A DNA stretch of 41,714 nucleotides. Source: Candidatus Saccharibacteria bacterium. GTDB lineage: Bacteria; Patescibacteriota; Saccharimonadia; JAGOAT01. Under the pieces are notes generated by a model, which saw only the letters and a program-made list of their open reading frames with translations, was not told the DNA's origin and searched no databases. Within the stretch, counting starts at the first letter, position 1, and each line of letters starts with the position of its first letter. This document shows, piece by piece, positions 9,023 to 16,164 of this stretch. Location: NCBI GenBank assembly GCA_017983775.1, contig JAGOAT010000005.1, forward strand, positions 1 to 41,714, in the 5' to 3' direction. A program made the translations under genes and the position numbers.

Positions 9023-10462
9023 TTGCTTTATAGTAATTCCAATCGTCGCAAAGCTCCTCACTCTAGCCAGGACTTGGGGCTGAAAAATACTGTATCCAAA
9101 TCAGTCTATTCCGGAGTGCCAGTAACTAGTAGTCAAGGGGTCAAATCTAAACAAATACAGAGTAATAAAGCTAAGACTTCAAACTATCAAGACAAAACAA
9201 CAAAGGAGCAGAAACCCAGGTCTAATATCAAGCAAACCAGTCTACTGGATAGGCTGAGATTTTCTTTGCAGAAATATAGACTACTGTTTGTTGGACTGAC
9301 TACTGTGGCGATGGTTGGTCTTGTGGTGCAATATGCTAGTTTTGATTTGCAAGGTACAAATCAGAATCGGATTATTAGATTGAATGAAGGAGGAACAACC
9401 AAGACTATGATTAGCTCAGCCAATACTGTAGGAGCAGCCTTGGATGAACTCAAAGTGCCAATTGCCGAGGGGGATTACATTAGCCCTAGTCCTTATACAG
9501 AAATTCAGCCAGGCGTGACAGATGTAGTAATTCACAAGGCCCTGCCTGTTAAGATCTATGATAATGGTAAGTTTGCTCAGGTGATCAATACTGGGTTAAG
9601 TCAACCGCGAGAAATTGCAGCCAGTGCTGGTATAGTAGTGTTTGAAGAAGATCAAGTCAGATTAACTGGGGCTGAAGATCCTGTACAGGATGGAATAATC
9701 GGTCAGAAGTTGGATATTGATCGAGCAGATCCTATCTATCTCAATTTGGCGGGAGAAGACATTGTTATGAGATACTTTTTTGATCAAAATTCCTCAAGTA
9801 TTAGTGTGGCAGATTTATTGAATAGTAATCATATAGAACTAGAGCCAGATGATCAAATATCAGTCGATCCTCAGGTTAAGATTCAGCCAGGGATGAAGAT
9901 TAAAATCAGTAGATATAGTCAAGACAAGTCAGAGGAGTTGATAGAGATTGATTATGGCGAAGAAGTGATTTATGAACATAGCAAGCCTGTTGGCTGGGAG
10001 GAAACTAGAGTAGAGGGCAAAAAGGGCAAGAAATTGATAATCTATCAAGATACTATTTTGGATGGTCAGGTCACTGATAGACAAGTAGTATCAGAAGAGG
10101 TCTTGGTCGAGCCTACGAGTAAAGTAGTAGTCAAGGGTACATATACTACGTATTCAGGATCTGTAGAGTACTGGAGGCCATATGTCGAACAAGCCGCCAG
10201 CAAATATGGTGCAGACGCTACCCAGCTGATGCGAGTGATGTATTGTGAAAGCAAGGGGGACGCTAGCAACTACAATGGACGCAGTAGTGGACTAACACCT
10301 GATCAAGCAATGGCTGCCAATCGTGCTATCGGTCTATTTCAATATCTGCCTACTACCTGGTATGGCAATGGTGGAGGAGATATCTGGGATGGTCAACAGC
10401 AAATCGAAATGGCAGCAAGGATGTTTGCCAATGGTCAGGCTTGGCAGTGGGAGTGCAAGTAA
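9023..10462 (+). CDS. Cell-wall hydrolase, DUF348-G5-lysozyme-like (Rpf/YabE type)
   Basis: Anchored peptidoglycan hydrolase, 479 residues from TTG 9023. A basic Ser/Lys-rich N-terminus precedes one membrane helix (about residues 88-105). Next come DUF348-type repeats (the first begins near IIRLNEGGTTKTMIS), a G5-like domain (EEVIYEHSKPVGWEETRVEGKKG region) and a C-terminal lysozyme/transglycosylase-like domain with RVMYCESKGD and GLFQYLPTTW. The ESKGD glutamate is the probable catalytic acid. This layout is known from YabE and Rpf proteins that remodel cell walls. The start is uncertain: the frame is open back to 8921 without ATG or GTG. The stop abuts the ksgA start, so the two are coupled. 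Confidence 0.8.
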   Translation: MLYSNSNRRKAPHSSQDLGLKNTVSKSVYSGVPVTSSQGVKSKQIQSNKAKTSNYQDKTTKEQKPRSNIKQTSLLDRLRFSLQKYRLLFVGLTTVAMVGLVVQYASFDLQGTNQNRIIRLNEGGTTKTMISSANTVGAALDELKVPIAEGDYISPSPYTEIQPGVTDVVIHKALPVKIYDNGKFAQVINTGLSQPREIAASAGIVVFEEDQVRLTGAEDPVQDGIIGQKLDIDRADPIYLNLAGEDIVMRYFFDQNSSSISVADLLNSNHIELEPDDQISVDPQVKIQPGMKIKISRYSQDKSEELIEIDYGEEVIYEHSKPVGWEETRVEGKKGKKLIIYQDTILDGQVTDRQVVSEEVLVEPTSKVVVKGTYTTYSGSVEYWRPYVEQAASKYGADATQLMRVMYCESKGDASNYNGRSSGLTPDQAMAANRAIGLFQYLPTTWYGNGGGDIWDGQQQIEMAARMFANGQAWQWECK

Positions 10463-11242
10463 ATTATTAAAGTCAAAGCCAATAAAGATCTCGGTCAGCA
10501 TTTCCTAACTGATCAAACCTGCTTACAGCAAATAATCAATCTAGCCGACATCAGTCAATCAGATACAGTTTTAGAGATTGGTGCTGGTACTGGCCTGTTA
10601 ACACAGTTGATTTCAGAGCGTGCAAACAAGGTAATAGCTCTAGAGATTGATTCAAGAATGTTACCAATCCTAGGAAGGATCAAGGGTGTTGAGGTCGTTC
10701 ATCAGGATATAAGAGAGTTTGATTTATCCAGCTTATCGACTGGGTATCGGGTGGTTGCTAACTTGCCGTATTACATGACTAGTTTTGTGATTAGGAAATT
10801 GCTTGAATCAAGCAACCCATCTAGTGATATCTTGATATTAATTCAGAGGGAAGTTGCACAACGTATAGTAGCACCTATCGGGGATAAGTCAATTTTGGCT
10901 ATTATGGTTGAATATTGGGCAGATGCGGAGGTTTTATTAGACATTGCACCAGAGAAGTTTAGTCCACCACCAAAGGTTCATTCAAGTTTGATTAGGATTA
11001 GACCAATCAAAAAGAGGATTCAGGACTTGGACTATCAAGACTTGATGAAATTAGTTCGGGCTGGGTTTTTGCAAAAGCGCAAAAAGCTCAAGAACTCACT
11101 ATCTGTAGGTCTCGGACAATCAGCAGAAACAATAGAGCTATGGCTTGAGCGAGCAAAAATAGATGGGAATAAAAGAGCTCAACAATTAGATATTGAGGAT
11201 TGGGGTAGATTATTAAGGTACCAAAAGGAAAACACCCCCTAG
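10463..11242 (+). CDS. rsmA: 16S rRNA dimethyladenosine transferase RsmA/KsgA, apparent ATT start
   Basis: Dimethylates the two adjacent adenines near the 3' end of 16S rRNA in ribosome assembly. Landmarks: DLGQHFLTD (KsgA N-terminus), SAM-binding LEIGAGTGLL, NLPYY catalytic motif, and C-terminal QKRKKLKNSL. The first ATG/GTG/TTG-type codon is TTG 10607, but that would delete the N-terminal motif and the SAM loop. The frame is closed by the upstream gene's TAA at 10460-10462, and the next codons are ATT ATT AAA. A GGGAG lies about 9 nt before ATT 10463. I therefore place the start at ATT 10463 (259 residues, normal length). ATT starts are rare; infC is the classic example. Confidence 0.88.
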   Translation: MIKVKANKDLGQHFLTDQTCLQQIINLADISQSDTVLEIGAGTGLLTQLISERANKVIALEIDSRMLPILGRIKGVEVVHQDIREFDLSSLSTGYRVVANLPYYMTSFVIRKLLESSNPSSDILILIQREVAQRIVAPIGDKSILAIMVEYWADAEVLLDIAPEKFSPPPKVHSSLIRIRPIKKRIQDLDYQDLMKLVRAGFLQKRKKLKNSLSVGLGQSAETIELWLERAKIDGNKRAQQLDIEDWGRLLRYQKENTP

Positions 11243-11270
11243 AATCTCAATTGAGACCCTAGGGGGTGTT
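11231..11270 (+). terminator. Hairpin overlapping the rsmA stop
   Basis: A perfect 12-bp stem (11231-11242 with 11259-11270) whose left arm contains the rsmA TAG stop. The loop holds a second palindrome, TCTCAATTGAGA. There is no strict U-run right after it, but T-rich sequence follows at 11278-11285. It is also the first hairpin of the array described at 11291-11470. Confidence 0.6.
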
Positions 11271-11290
11271 ATAGTTGATATTTTTCATCA

Positions 11291-11470
11291 AGACTATCAG
11301 GTCTCGATGAGAGAGGTTGCACCCCTTGCCGGCTGTGCAGGTGAGGCAAGGGGTGCCGCGAGATGAGCTCAACCAAAGGTGTGGGTTGTACACCTTTGGG
11401 AGCACCTTTCTCGCTGCCGAGTCCTGGGAGGTAAGACTCGGCAGATGGGTGCTTGATCTCTGCTTTTATT
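11291..11470 (+). ncRNA. Putative structured RNA: GC-rich hairpin array
   Basis: Three strong perfect stems in AT-rich surroundings: 11319-11330 with 11345-11356 (12 bp), 11373-11382 with 11390-11399 (10 bp), and 11414-11423 with 11435-11444 (10 bp). The last is extended by AGCACC (11401-11406) with GGTGCT (11448-11453). GAGAT 11360-11364 can pair with ATCTC 11456-11460, closing a multibranch. A short T-rich tract (TTTTATT) follows at 11464. No long ORF is present. I found no match to RNase P, tmRNA, SRP or T-box consensus motifs. It could be an ncRNA, a leader for the M50 gene or stacked terminators; the strand is assumed. Confidence 0.5.
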
Positions 11471-11576
11471 AGTATCTTATTATCTTGAAGAAGATGCGAA
11501 GACGCTATAATGCCCCACTTGTCCTTATGGGGGGCAGCCCGAGAGCAAGCTGGATAAATATTTTCCTATATTAAGA

Positions 11577-11615
11577 TTGAAATGTCAACCCCAAAGTGTG
11601 CTATAATTTGACGTA
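11577..11615 (+). promoter_or_regulatory. Promoter placing the M50 gene leaderless
   Basis: TTGAAA (11577-11582), 19-bp spacer, then extended -10 TGC-TATAAT (11599-11607). The ATG at 11615 is only 7 nt beyond and there is no Shine-Dalgarno, so transcription and translation would start at about the same base. Confidence 0.65.
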
Positions 11616-12217
11616 TGCTACTAGCCTATCTAATCATGTTGCCAATTGCGATTACTGTTCATGAGTTTATGCATGCATTTACTGGTTATAAGCTCGGTGA
11701 TCCTACAGCTGAGAGGGAAGGAAGATTGACCTTAGACCCTCGTAAGCATATTGATCCGGTGATGACTATTCTTTTACCACTACTTTTGATACTGAGTGGC
11801 TCGCCAGTAGTTTTCGGGGCTGCTAGGCCAGTACCATTTAATCCTTATCTTGTCAGAGGAGGCAAGAAGGGAGCCGCCCTAGTTGCTTTGGCAGGCCCTT
11901 TGACCAATCTTGCACTTGCTCTAGTGGTCGGGTTATACTTGAGGGTTTTACCTTTTGATGTTCCGACGGTTAGGACTATCCTCGAAAATTTCGTGATGCT
12001 CAATCTGGGATTTTTTGCCTTCAATATGATTCCATTCCCACCCCTAGACGGCTCTAGAGTACTCTACGCATTTTTGCCAGATTCCTTGAGGGATTTAATG
12101 GATAGAATTGAAAAATTCGGGATGATGGGTATCTTTATATTCTTGTTTTTACTCTATCCCCTGGTGAGACCTGTATTAAGTCAAGTCATTATCAGTTTAT
12201 ACAACTTGATAGTCTGA
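11615..12217 (+). CDS. M50-family (site-2-type) membrane metalloprotease
   Basis: Intramembrane zinc protease, 200 residues with about five to six membrane helices. The zinc motif HEFMH (HExxH) lies near residue 16 in the first helix. The third-ligand motif NMIPFPPLDG (NxxPxPPLDG) lies near residue 135. The short form without a PDZ domain is common among bacterial M50 proteins; relatives cleave membrane-bound regulators or signal peptides. It has its own extended -10 promoter and seems leaderless. The promoter of the downstream ncRNA overlaps its last codons. Confidence 0.88.
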   Translation: MLLAYLIMLPIAITVHEFMHAFTGYKLGDPTAEREGRLTLDPRKHIDPVMTILLPLLLILSGSPVVFGAARPVPFNPYLVRGGKKGAALVALAGPLTNLALALVVGLYLRVLPFDVPTVRTILENFVMLNLGFFAFNMIPFPPLDGSRVLYAFLPDSLRDLMDRIEKFGMMGIFIFLFLLYPLVRPVLSQVIISLYNLIV

Positions 12218-12234
12218 GCTTAGCAGGGTAAGAT
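12206..12234 (+). promoter_or_regulatory. Promoter of the 12.24-kb ncRNA
   Basis: TTGATA (12206-12211), exactly 17 bp, then TAAGAT (12229-12234). The predicted transcript start, 12241, coincides with the first base of the closing helix of the RNA. The -35 box lies in the last codons of the M50 gene. Confidence 0.7.
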
Positions 12235-12240
12235 ACAGTT

Positions 12241-12391
12241 AGGCTCTATTTTCTTAGATAGGGTGGTATAAATCCTGAACAATATTGTTCTAGGGAAACC
12301 TATATTGGGCAGTTCTGAGGAATTGTTTCTGCGGATTCCCACCTGGTATGCACCAGGTTTTATATCAGCCTAAGGATCTAGAGCCTTTTTG
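12241..12391 (+). ncRNA. Structured ncRNA, about 150 nt, family unknown
   Basis: Complete transcription unit with promoter, nested helices and intrinsic terminator. Helices from outside in: 12241-12248 with 12379-12386 (8 bp); 12251-12257 with 12370-12376 (7 bp, one G-U); 12264-12272 with 12359-12367 (9 bp, one G-U). Inside are a palindromic hairpin at 12277-12290, TAGG-GAAA-CCTA (12291-12302, GNRA tetraloop), GGAAT/ATTCC (12319-12323 with 12335-12339) and ACCTGG/CCAGGT (12341-12346 with 12353-12358). The outermost 3' arm runs into TTTTT (12386-12390). No ORF is present. The closed irregular rod with an open centre is reminiscent of 6S RNA, but I recognise no family signature. tRNA-Pro begins 15 nt later. 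Confidence 0.72.
12379..12390 (+). terminator. Intrinsic terminator of the ncRNA
   Basis: The 3' arm TAGAGCCT pairs with the RNA's own 5' end (12241-12248) and is followed at once by a run of five T. The terminator is therefore the closing helix of the whole RNA, not a local hairpin. Confidence 0.6.
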
Positions 12392-12405
12392 TAGGGGGAT
12401 AGATT

Positions 12406-12481
12406 CAGGGTGTGGCGCAGTTGGTAGCGCGCTGGGCTGGGGGTCCAGAGGCCGCGGGTTCAAGTCCCGCCTCCCTGACCA
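12406..12481 (+). tRNA. tRNA-Pro (anticodon GGG)
   Basis: 76 nt including an encoded CCA (12479-12481). The acceptor stem CAGGGTG pairs with CTCCCTG, with one T-T mismatch at position 6-67. D-arm GCGC/GCGC with an AGTTGGTA loop. Anticodon stem CTGGG/TCCAG with loop CTGGGGG, giving anticodon GGG. T-arm GCGGG/CCCGC with TTCAAGT loop. A reading frame passes through this tRNA into the next gene, but that is not a real start for it. Confidence 0.93.
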
Positions 12482-12504
12482 CGAAAAAGAAAAGGAGAGA
12501 TTTA

Positions 12505-13221
12505 GTGAATAAAAAATATGTAGGTTTAGTCGTGGGGTTAGTAGCGGTTATTGGGTTTGGAATTGGCTTTGGATTGGCTTATAATCTCAACAATAATACA
12601 GGTGACCAGGAGTCGGAATCTCTAAATGAGGTTACCCAAGTTGCAGATGATGATAACAGTACTATATTAGAAGCAGAACCAGCAGAAGATATTTATTATA
12701 CTGCCAGATTAGAGAAGTCTGGCTTAGCGTTTGATTACCCAGAAGAAGGTTGGGATATTGTCAATGATTATGATTCAGTTTCGGGCTCCGATTACTATTG
12801 GCATGAAGCCTATCTGGCCAGACAGACAGAGGGCTTAGAGTTAAGCTTAATTAGTAGCTCGCCACAGGTCGGTGGGGGCTGTGACCCTACAGAAGTAAAA
12901 GATTACCAGTTTAGTCAAGTTGGGGATTCTAGTCTCCTCGACATAGATGGTGGAGAGATTTATGTCGCTGAGATTACCAATAGTGACGATTACTGGCAAT
13001 TAGCTTTAGTATCGGTTTCAAGGTATCGTCCTGGCTCTCTTCATCAGAGTTGTCCAAATACTTTCTTCCCAGAGATTGTATTTTACAATTTTCCAAATAT
13101 TACTGGAGAGAACAAGCCATCAGCACTGATGATCAATAGTAGTAAAGAGGAGATCTTAGTTCCTTCTAAGACTGTTCGTAATCAGGCTATTAAGATTTTA
13201 GAGAGCTTAAGATTAGAGTAA
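12505..13221 (+). CDS. Hypothetical membrane-anchored extracytoplasmic protein
   Basis: 238 residues. GTG 12505 is preceded by AAGGAG (12492-12497), seven bases away; the frame opens earlier only because it runs through tRNA-Pro. One N-terminal membrane helix (about residues 5-25) is followed by an acidic Asp/Glu-rich linker and a roughly 170-residue domain rich in Tyr and Ser, with a phrase like GLAFDYPEEGWDIV seen in PsbP/lipoprotein-like folds. No catalytic motif is recognised. It starts 23 nt after the tRNA with no promoter visible between, so it may be read through from the tRNA. Function unknown. Confidence 0.75.
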   Translation: MNKKYVGLVVGLVAVIGFGIGFGLAYNLNNNTGDQESESLNEVTQVADDDNSTILEAEPAEDIYYTARLEKSGLAFDYPEEGWDIVNDYDSVSGSDYYWHEAYLARQTEGLELSLISSSPQVGGGCDPTEVKDYQFSQVGDSSLLDIDGGEIYVAEITNSDDYWQLALVSVSRYRPGSLHQSCPNTFFPEIVFYNFPNITGENKPSALMINSSKEEILVPSKTVRNQAIKILESLRLE

Positions 13222-13237
13222 GGTTGTCTGTCAACCT
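13221..13237 (+). terminator. Weak hairpin after the anchored protein
   Basis: AGGTTG (13221-13226) pairs with CAACCT (13232-13237) across a five-base loop. There is no T-run, so termination is uncertain. The rest of the gap to 13478 holds no ORF or repeat I can support. Confidence 0.3.
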
Positions 13238-13478
13238 CCCCAAATCACAAACACCCTGTCTATTCTCTAAGTCTGCTTGACTTCCCCCTGATTAATTAAC
13301 TTAAGATACACAGTCTGATGGACTCATTTTGAGTGAGGCATGAATACGTTTAGGATTGTCGTTGTACATAATAATGTTATATAGTACCGGTCTTTACACT
13401 AATTGGCTTGGGGTTGCGTTTGGGTGAGATATCATAGATAATAATGCTTGTACAAACTAGGCATAAGAGGGAAATAGA

Positions 13479-15182
13479 ATGCAAAAATTAAATCAAAGAT
13501 ACAAATTATTAGTAATATTAGCTGGCTTGGGTTGGTTCGCTACCTCTGGAAGTTTAGCTTTTGCCTATCCATTGCAGCTTCATACCAACTACAATGATCC
13601 TGCAAATGGAGATAAACATTTGCAGGAACTAGTCGATATAGACTTGGATGGCAGATTGGATCTAGTAGTTAGCACAGGAGAGTATCCGGGCTTTACAGTC
13701 TCTTATGGTAATGGTGATGGATCTTTCCAGCCACCTATAGGATTCGAATCCAGTGGCTATAGCGTAGGGATTGACACTGGAGACCTCAATGGCGATGGTT
13801 ATCCAGATGTTGCTGTAGTAGATGCAAATGTTTTTATGGTTTCGGTATTTATCAATGATGGCTCTGGGGGGTTCTTGCCTGCAGTTAATTATTCAGCACC
13901 AGGATCGGGAGGGAACAAGATCACTAGCTCTCGTGTGGAGATTGCAGAGCTGGATGGAATGGGAGGGTTGGATTTGGCTGTAACTTCAATCAATCAGGAC
14001 ATTTATTATTTGTTCTCGAATCCATTAGCAGACGGTGTACTAAGTACACCAATTAGCTTCTATACCCAAAAAATGCCAATCGATATCAAGAGTGGTGATT
14101 TTGATCAAGATGGTGACAATGATCTAGTCTATTCTAATAGTGGTAGTAGTACAGTATCAGTAGACATCAATAATGGTTCAGGTGTGTTTACCAATTCTTT
14201 AAGCTTTAGTATGCCAAAGTCTATGCCTGTTGATCTAACTGTTGGAGATTATAACAATGATGGATACCCTGATTTTGCCGTATCAGATATAGCAAACCAA
14301 GTGTTGTATGTATATACAAATCTGGCCAATGGTAACTTTAGCCCCCAGACAGTGATGGCTGGATCGAGCCTCTACCAATTAGCAAGTGGAGACCTTGATG
14401 GAGATGGCTGGATTGATATTGTTGGTGCAGGTTCAAGTACAGATCAGTTACAGGTTTATATCAATAATCAAGCTGGTGGATTTAACTCTCCATCTGATAA
14501 CTACCCAATGACTGGAGCTTTTGGGGTAGCACTAGGTGATATCAATGGTGATTGTACACTAGATACAACTACTGCTGGCCATAGTCCTGAGGTCAATGTT
14601 TATCTGGGTGCTGCTGCGCCAGGCCTTTTGGTGGTTGGTAACCCTTGCGGAGCTGATTATTTGACAGAGGTATCTGAACAGGGACCAACAGCCCAGAGTG
14701 TCAGTTTTGTTTTGTCTGGAAGTCCCAATCAGCCAGTTATTGTTAACTGTAGTATTGATCAACCAGGCCAAGTTGATATTGGTGATAGCTTGATGAGTTT
14801 TACACTATCACCAAAAGACCCCTACAGACCAATGACAATTGATTTCACTGCCATAGACGATTTAGAGATTGATGGTGATCAGGTGGTGCATATAAACTGT
14901 GTGACTAGTTCTGGTGATCCAGATTTTGATGGCTTAGTGATGGGTGCGGAGATAAGGGTAATCGATAATGATGGCGAAGAAACTCCAGTCGATCCGCCTG
15001 TCAATAACCCAACCCCAGAGGGTGATTCCAAAGTATCTAGCTTGGCACCTGCTGGTTTACGTTTATTAAAGGTATTTAGTGTCTTGGGCTTTGGATCAGC
15101 TATCTCTGTAAGTCTATTGAAGATATATTCCCGTCGTTCTGATGCTTCTGACGCAACAATAAGCTTTGATGATCTGCATTAG
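13479..15182 (+). CDS. Secreted FG-GAP/VCBS beta-propeller surface protein
   Basis: 567 residues. The N-terminus (about residues 1-29) is a typical signal peptide ending AFA. Repeated calcium-binding DxDxDGxxD motifs follow: DLDGRLDL, DLNGDGYPD, DFDQDGDND, DYNNDGYPD, DLDGDGWID and DINGDCTLD. This is the pattern of an FG-GAP/VCBS propeller as found in integrin-like adhesins. A beta-sandwich segment reminiscent of Calx-beta follows (residues about 400-480). The C-terminus has Pro-rich sequence, LAPAG, a hydrophobic helix and YSRRSD, resembling a cell-wall sorting or anchoring signal, though not a canonical LPxTG. GAGGG lies about 10 nt before the ATG. Likely role: surface attachment, plausible in an epibiont. 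Confidence 0.85.
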   Translation: MQKLNQRYKLLVILAGLGWFATSGSLAFAYPLQLHTNYNDPANGDKHLQELVDIDLDGRLDLVVSTGEYPGFTVSYGNGDGSFQPPIGFESSGYSVGIDTGDLNGDGYPDVAVVDANVFMVSVFINDGSGGFLPAVNYSAPGSGGNKITSSRVEIAELDGMGGLDLAVTSINQDIYYLFSNPLADGVLSTPISFYTQKMPIDIKSGDFDQDGDNDLVYSNSGSSTVSVDINNGSGVFTNSLSFSMPKSMPVDLTVGDYNNDGYPDFAVSDIANQVLYVYTNLANGNFSPQTVMAGSSLYQLASGDLDGDGWIDIVGAGSSTDQLQVYINNQAGGFNSPSDNYPMTGAFGVALGDINGDCTLDTTTAGHSPEVNVYLGAAAPGLLVVGNPCGADYLTEVSEQGPTAQSVSFVLSGSPNQPVIVNCSIDQPGQVDIGDSLMSFTLSPKDPYRPMTIDFTAIDDLEIDGDQVVHINCVTSSGDPDFDGLVMGAEIRVIDNDGEETPVDPPVNNPTPEGDSKVSSLAPAGLRLLKVFSVLGFGSAISVSLLKIYSRRSDASDATISFDDLH

Positions 15183-15259
15183 GATAATAAATACGGTGCC
15201 ATTATATTATGTCCAGAAATTATTATCTACACCAAGGGTGAGTTATTAGAGAGTATAAG

Positions 15260-15766
15260 ATGTTTAGTAAGCTAACAAAAAAACTCGGAAATTCAGAAAC
15301 ATTTAGGACACTGATATTTGGATTAGAAGATGGGTTGGTGTCAACAGGTGGAGTGATTATCGGGGTTAGCGCAGGGGTCAATCAAAAAAGGATTATCTTA
15401 CTAGCCGGATTGGTGACGATTGCAGTAGAGGCCTTGTCAATGGCCGCAGGTGAATATCTGTCCCAGAAATCTTCCCAACAAATGAAGAAACAGGTAGATC
15501 AAAAACACTTATTAGAAAGTGCTGCTGTGATGTATCTTTCATATGCCATGGCAGGATTAGTACCACTCAGTGCATTTCTGTTCTTTCCTGTCAGCACTGC
15601 CAGATTTGTAGCAATCATCTCCAGCTTGACTGTTTTGTTCATGATTGGCTTTATCAAAGGGAAGATTCTTGAGCTCGATTCACTAAAAAGCGGCTTAGAA
15701 TTTCTGTTGGTAGGTGGAACTGCTACCTTGGTAGGTATAGTTGTAGGATTGGCTTTTGGAGTCTAA
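15260..15766 (+). CDS. VIT1/CCC1-family iron/manganese transporter
   Basis: 168 residues with about five membrane helices. The helix-1 motif FGLEDGLVSTGGVIIGV and helix-2 EALSMAAGEYLS are hallmarks of the VIT/CCC1 family, which moves Fe2+ or Mn2+ across membranes. The cytoplasmic metal-binding insertion of larger homologues is reduced to a short charged linker (SQQMKKQVDQKH), giving the compact bacterial form. mscL follows after 27 nt, so the two are probably one transcript. Confidence 0.88.
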   Translation: MFSKLTKKLGNSETFRTLIFGLEDGLVSTGGVIIGVSAGVNQKRIILLAGLVTIAVEALSMAAGEYLSQKSSQQMKKQVDQKHLLESAAVMYLSYAMAGLVPLSAFLFFPVSTARFVAIISSLTVLFMIGFIKGKILELDSLKSGLEFLLVGGTATLVGIVVGLAFGV

Positions 15767-15793
15767 TAAAGTATTAAATAATAAGGAGTAAAT

Positions 15794-16099
15794 ATGAATG
15801 GGTTTGTAAAGTTTTTAAGAGAACAAGGAGTTGTAGGGCTGGCAGTTGGATTTATTCTAGGGGGAGCAGTCTCCAAAGTAGTATCAGCTCTAGTGACTGA
15901 TATTATCAATCCGATAGTCGGGGCTTTACTCGGTCAGATGAACTTGGCTGAAAGAAGTTGGGTGATTGGGGATGGTGGAGTTAAGATTATGTGGGGGGAC
16001 TTTGTCTCAGTTGGACTTGATTTTATAATTGTTGCTGCGGTTGTTTATTTTGGCGTTAAGGGACTTGGATTAGATAAACTAGATAAGAAATCTGAGTAA
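15794..16099 (+). CDS. mscL: Large-conductance mechanosensitive channel MscL
   Basis: Pressure-relief channel of the cytoplasmic membrane that opens under osmotic downshock. 101 residues, shorter than the roughly 136 of E. coli. N-terminal amphipathic helix (FVKFLREQGVVGLAVGFIL), TM1 with Gly/Ala packing (GGAVSKVVSALVTDIINPIVG), a shortened periplasmic loop, TM2 (VSVGLDFIIVAAVVYFGVK) and a basic tail. AAGGAG lies seven bases before the ATG. A hairpin at 16105-16127 follows the stop. Confidence 0.9.
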   Translation: MNGFVKFLREQGVVGLAVGFILGGAVSKVVSALVTDIINPIVGALLGQMNLAERSWVIGDGGVKIMWGDFVSVGLDFIIVAAVVYFGVKGLGLDKLDKKSE

Positions 16100-16104
16100 C
16101 TATC

Positions 16105-16127
16105 ATCAAGCCAGAATAAGGCTTGAT
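16105..16127 (+). terminator. Probable terminator after mscL
   Basis: ATCAAGCC (16105-16112) pairs perfectly with GGCTTGAT (16120-16127), loop seven bases. The following sequence is AT-rich but not a clean T-run. Confidence 0.45.
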
Positions 16128-16164
16128 TCATAGAATATTCACTTTTCTGAGCTAGGATAGATAT

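Noticed and set aside
11345-11364. T-box-like string (AGGGGTGCCGCGAG resembles AGGGUGGNACCGCG)
   Set aside because: The bases form the right arm of a perfect local hairpin, no specifier stem or AGUA box was found, and the next gene is not an aminoacyl-tRNA synthetase or amino-acid gene.
12241-12391. Naming the ncRNA as 6S RNA
   Set aside because: Only the general closed-rod fold is similar. No sequence signature was recognised and the length is short, so it is left unassigned.
12412-12504. N-terminal extension of the anchored protein through the tRNA
   Set aside because: These codons are the tRNA-Pro sequence; a Shine-Dalgarno and GTG at 12505 give a proper membrane-anchored N-terminus.
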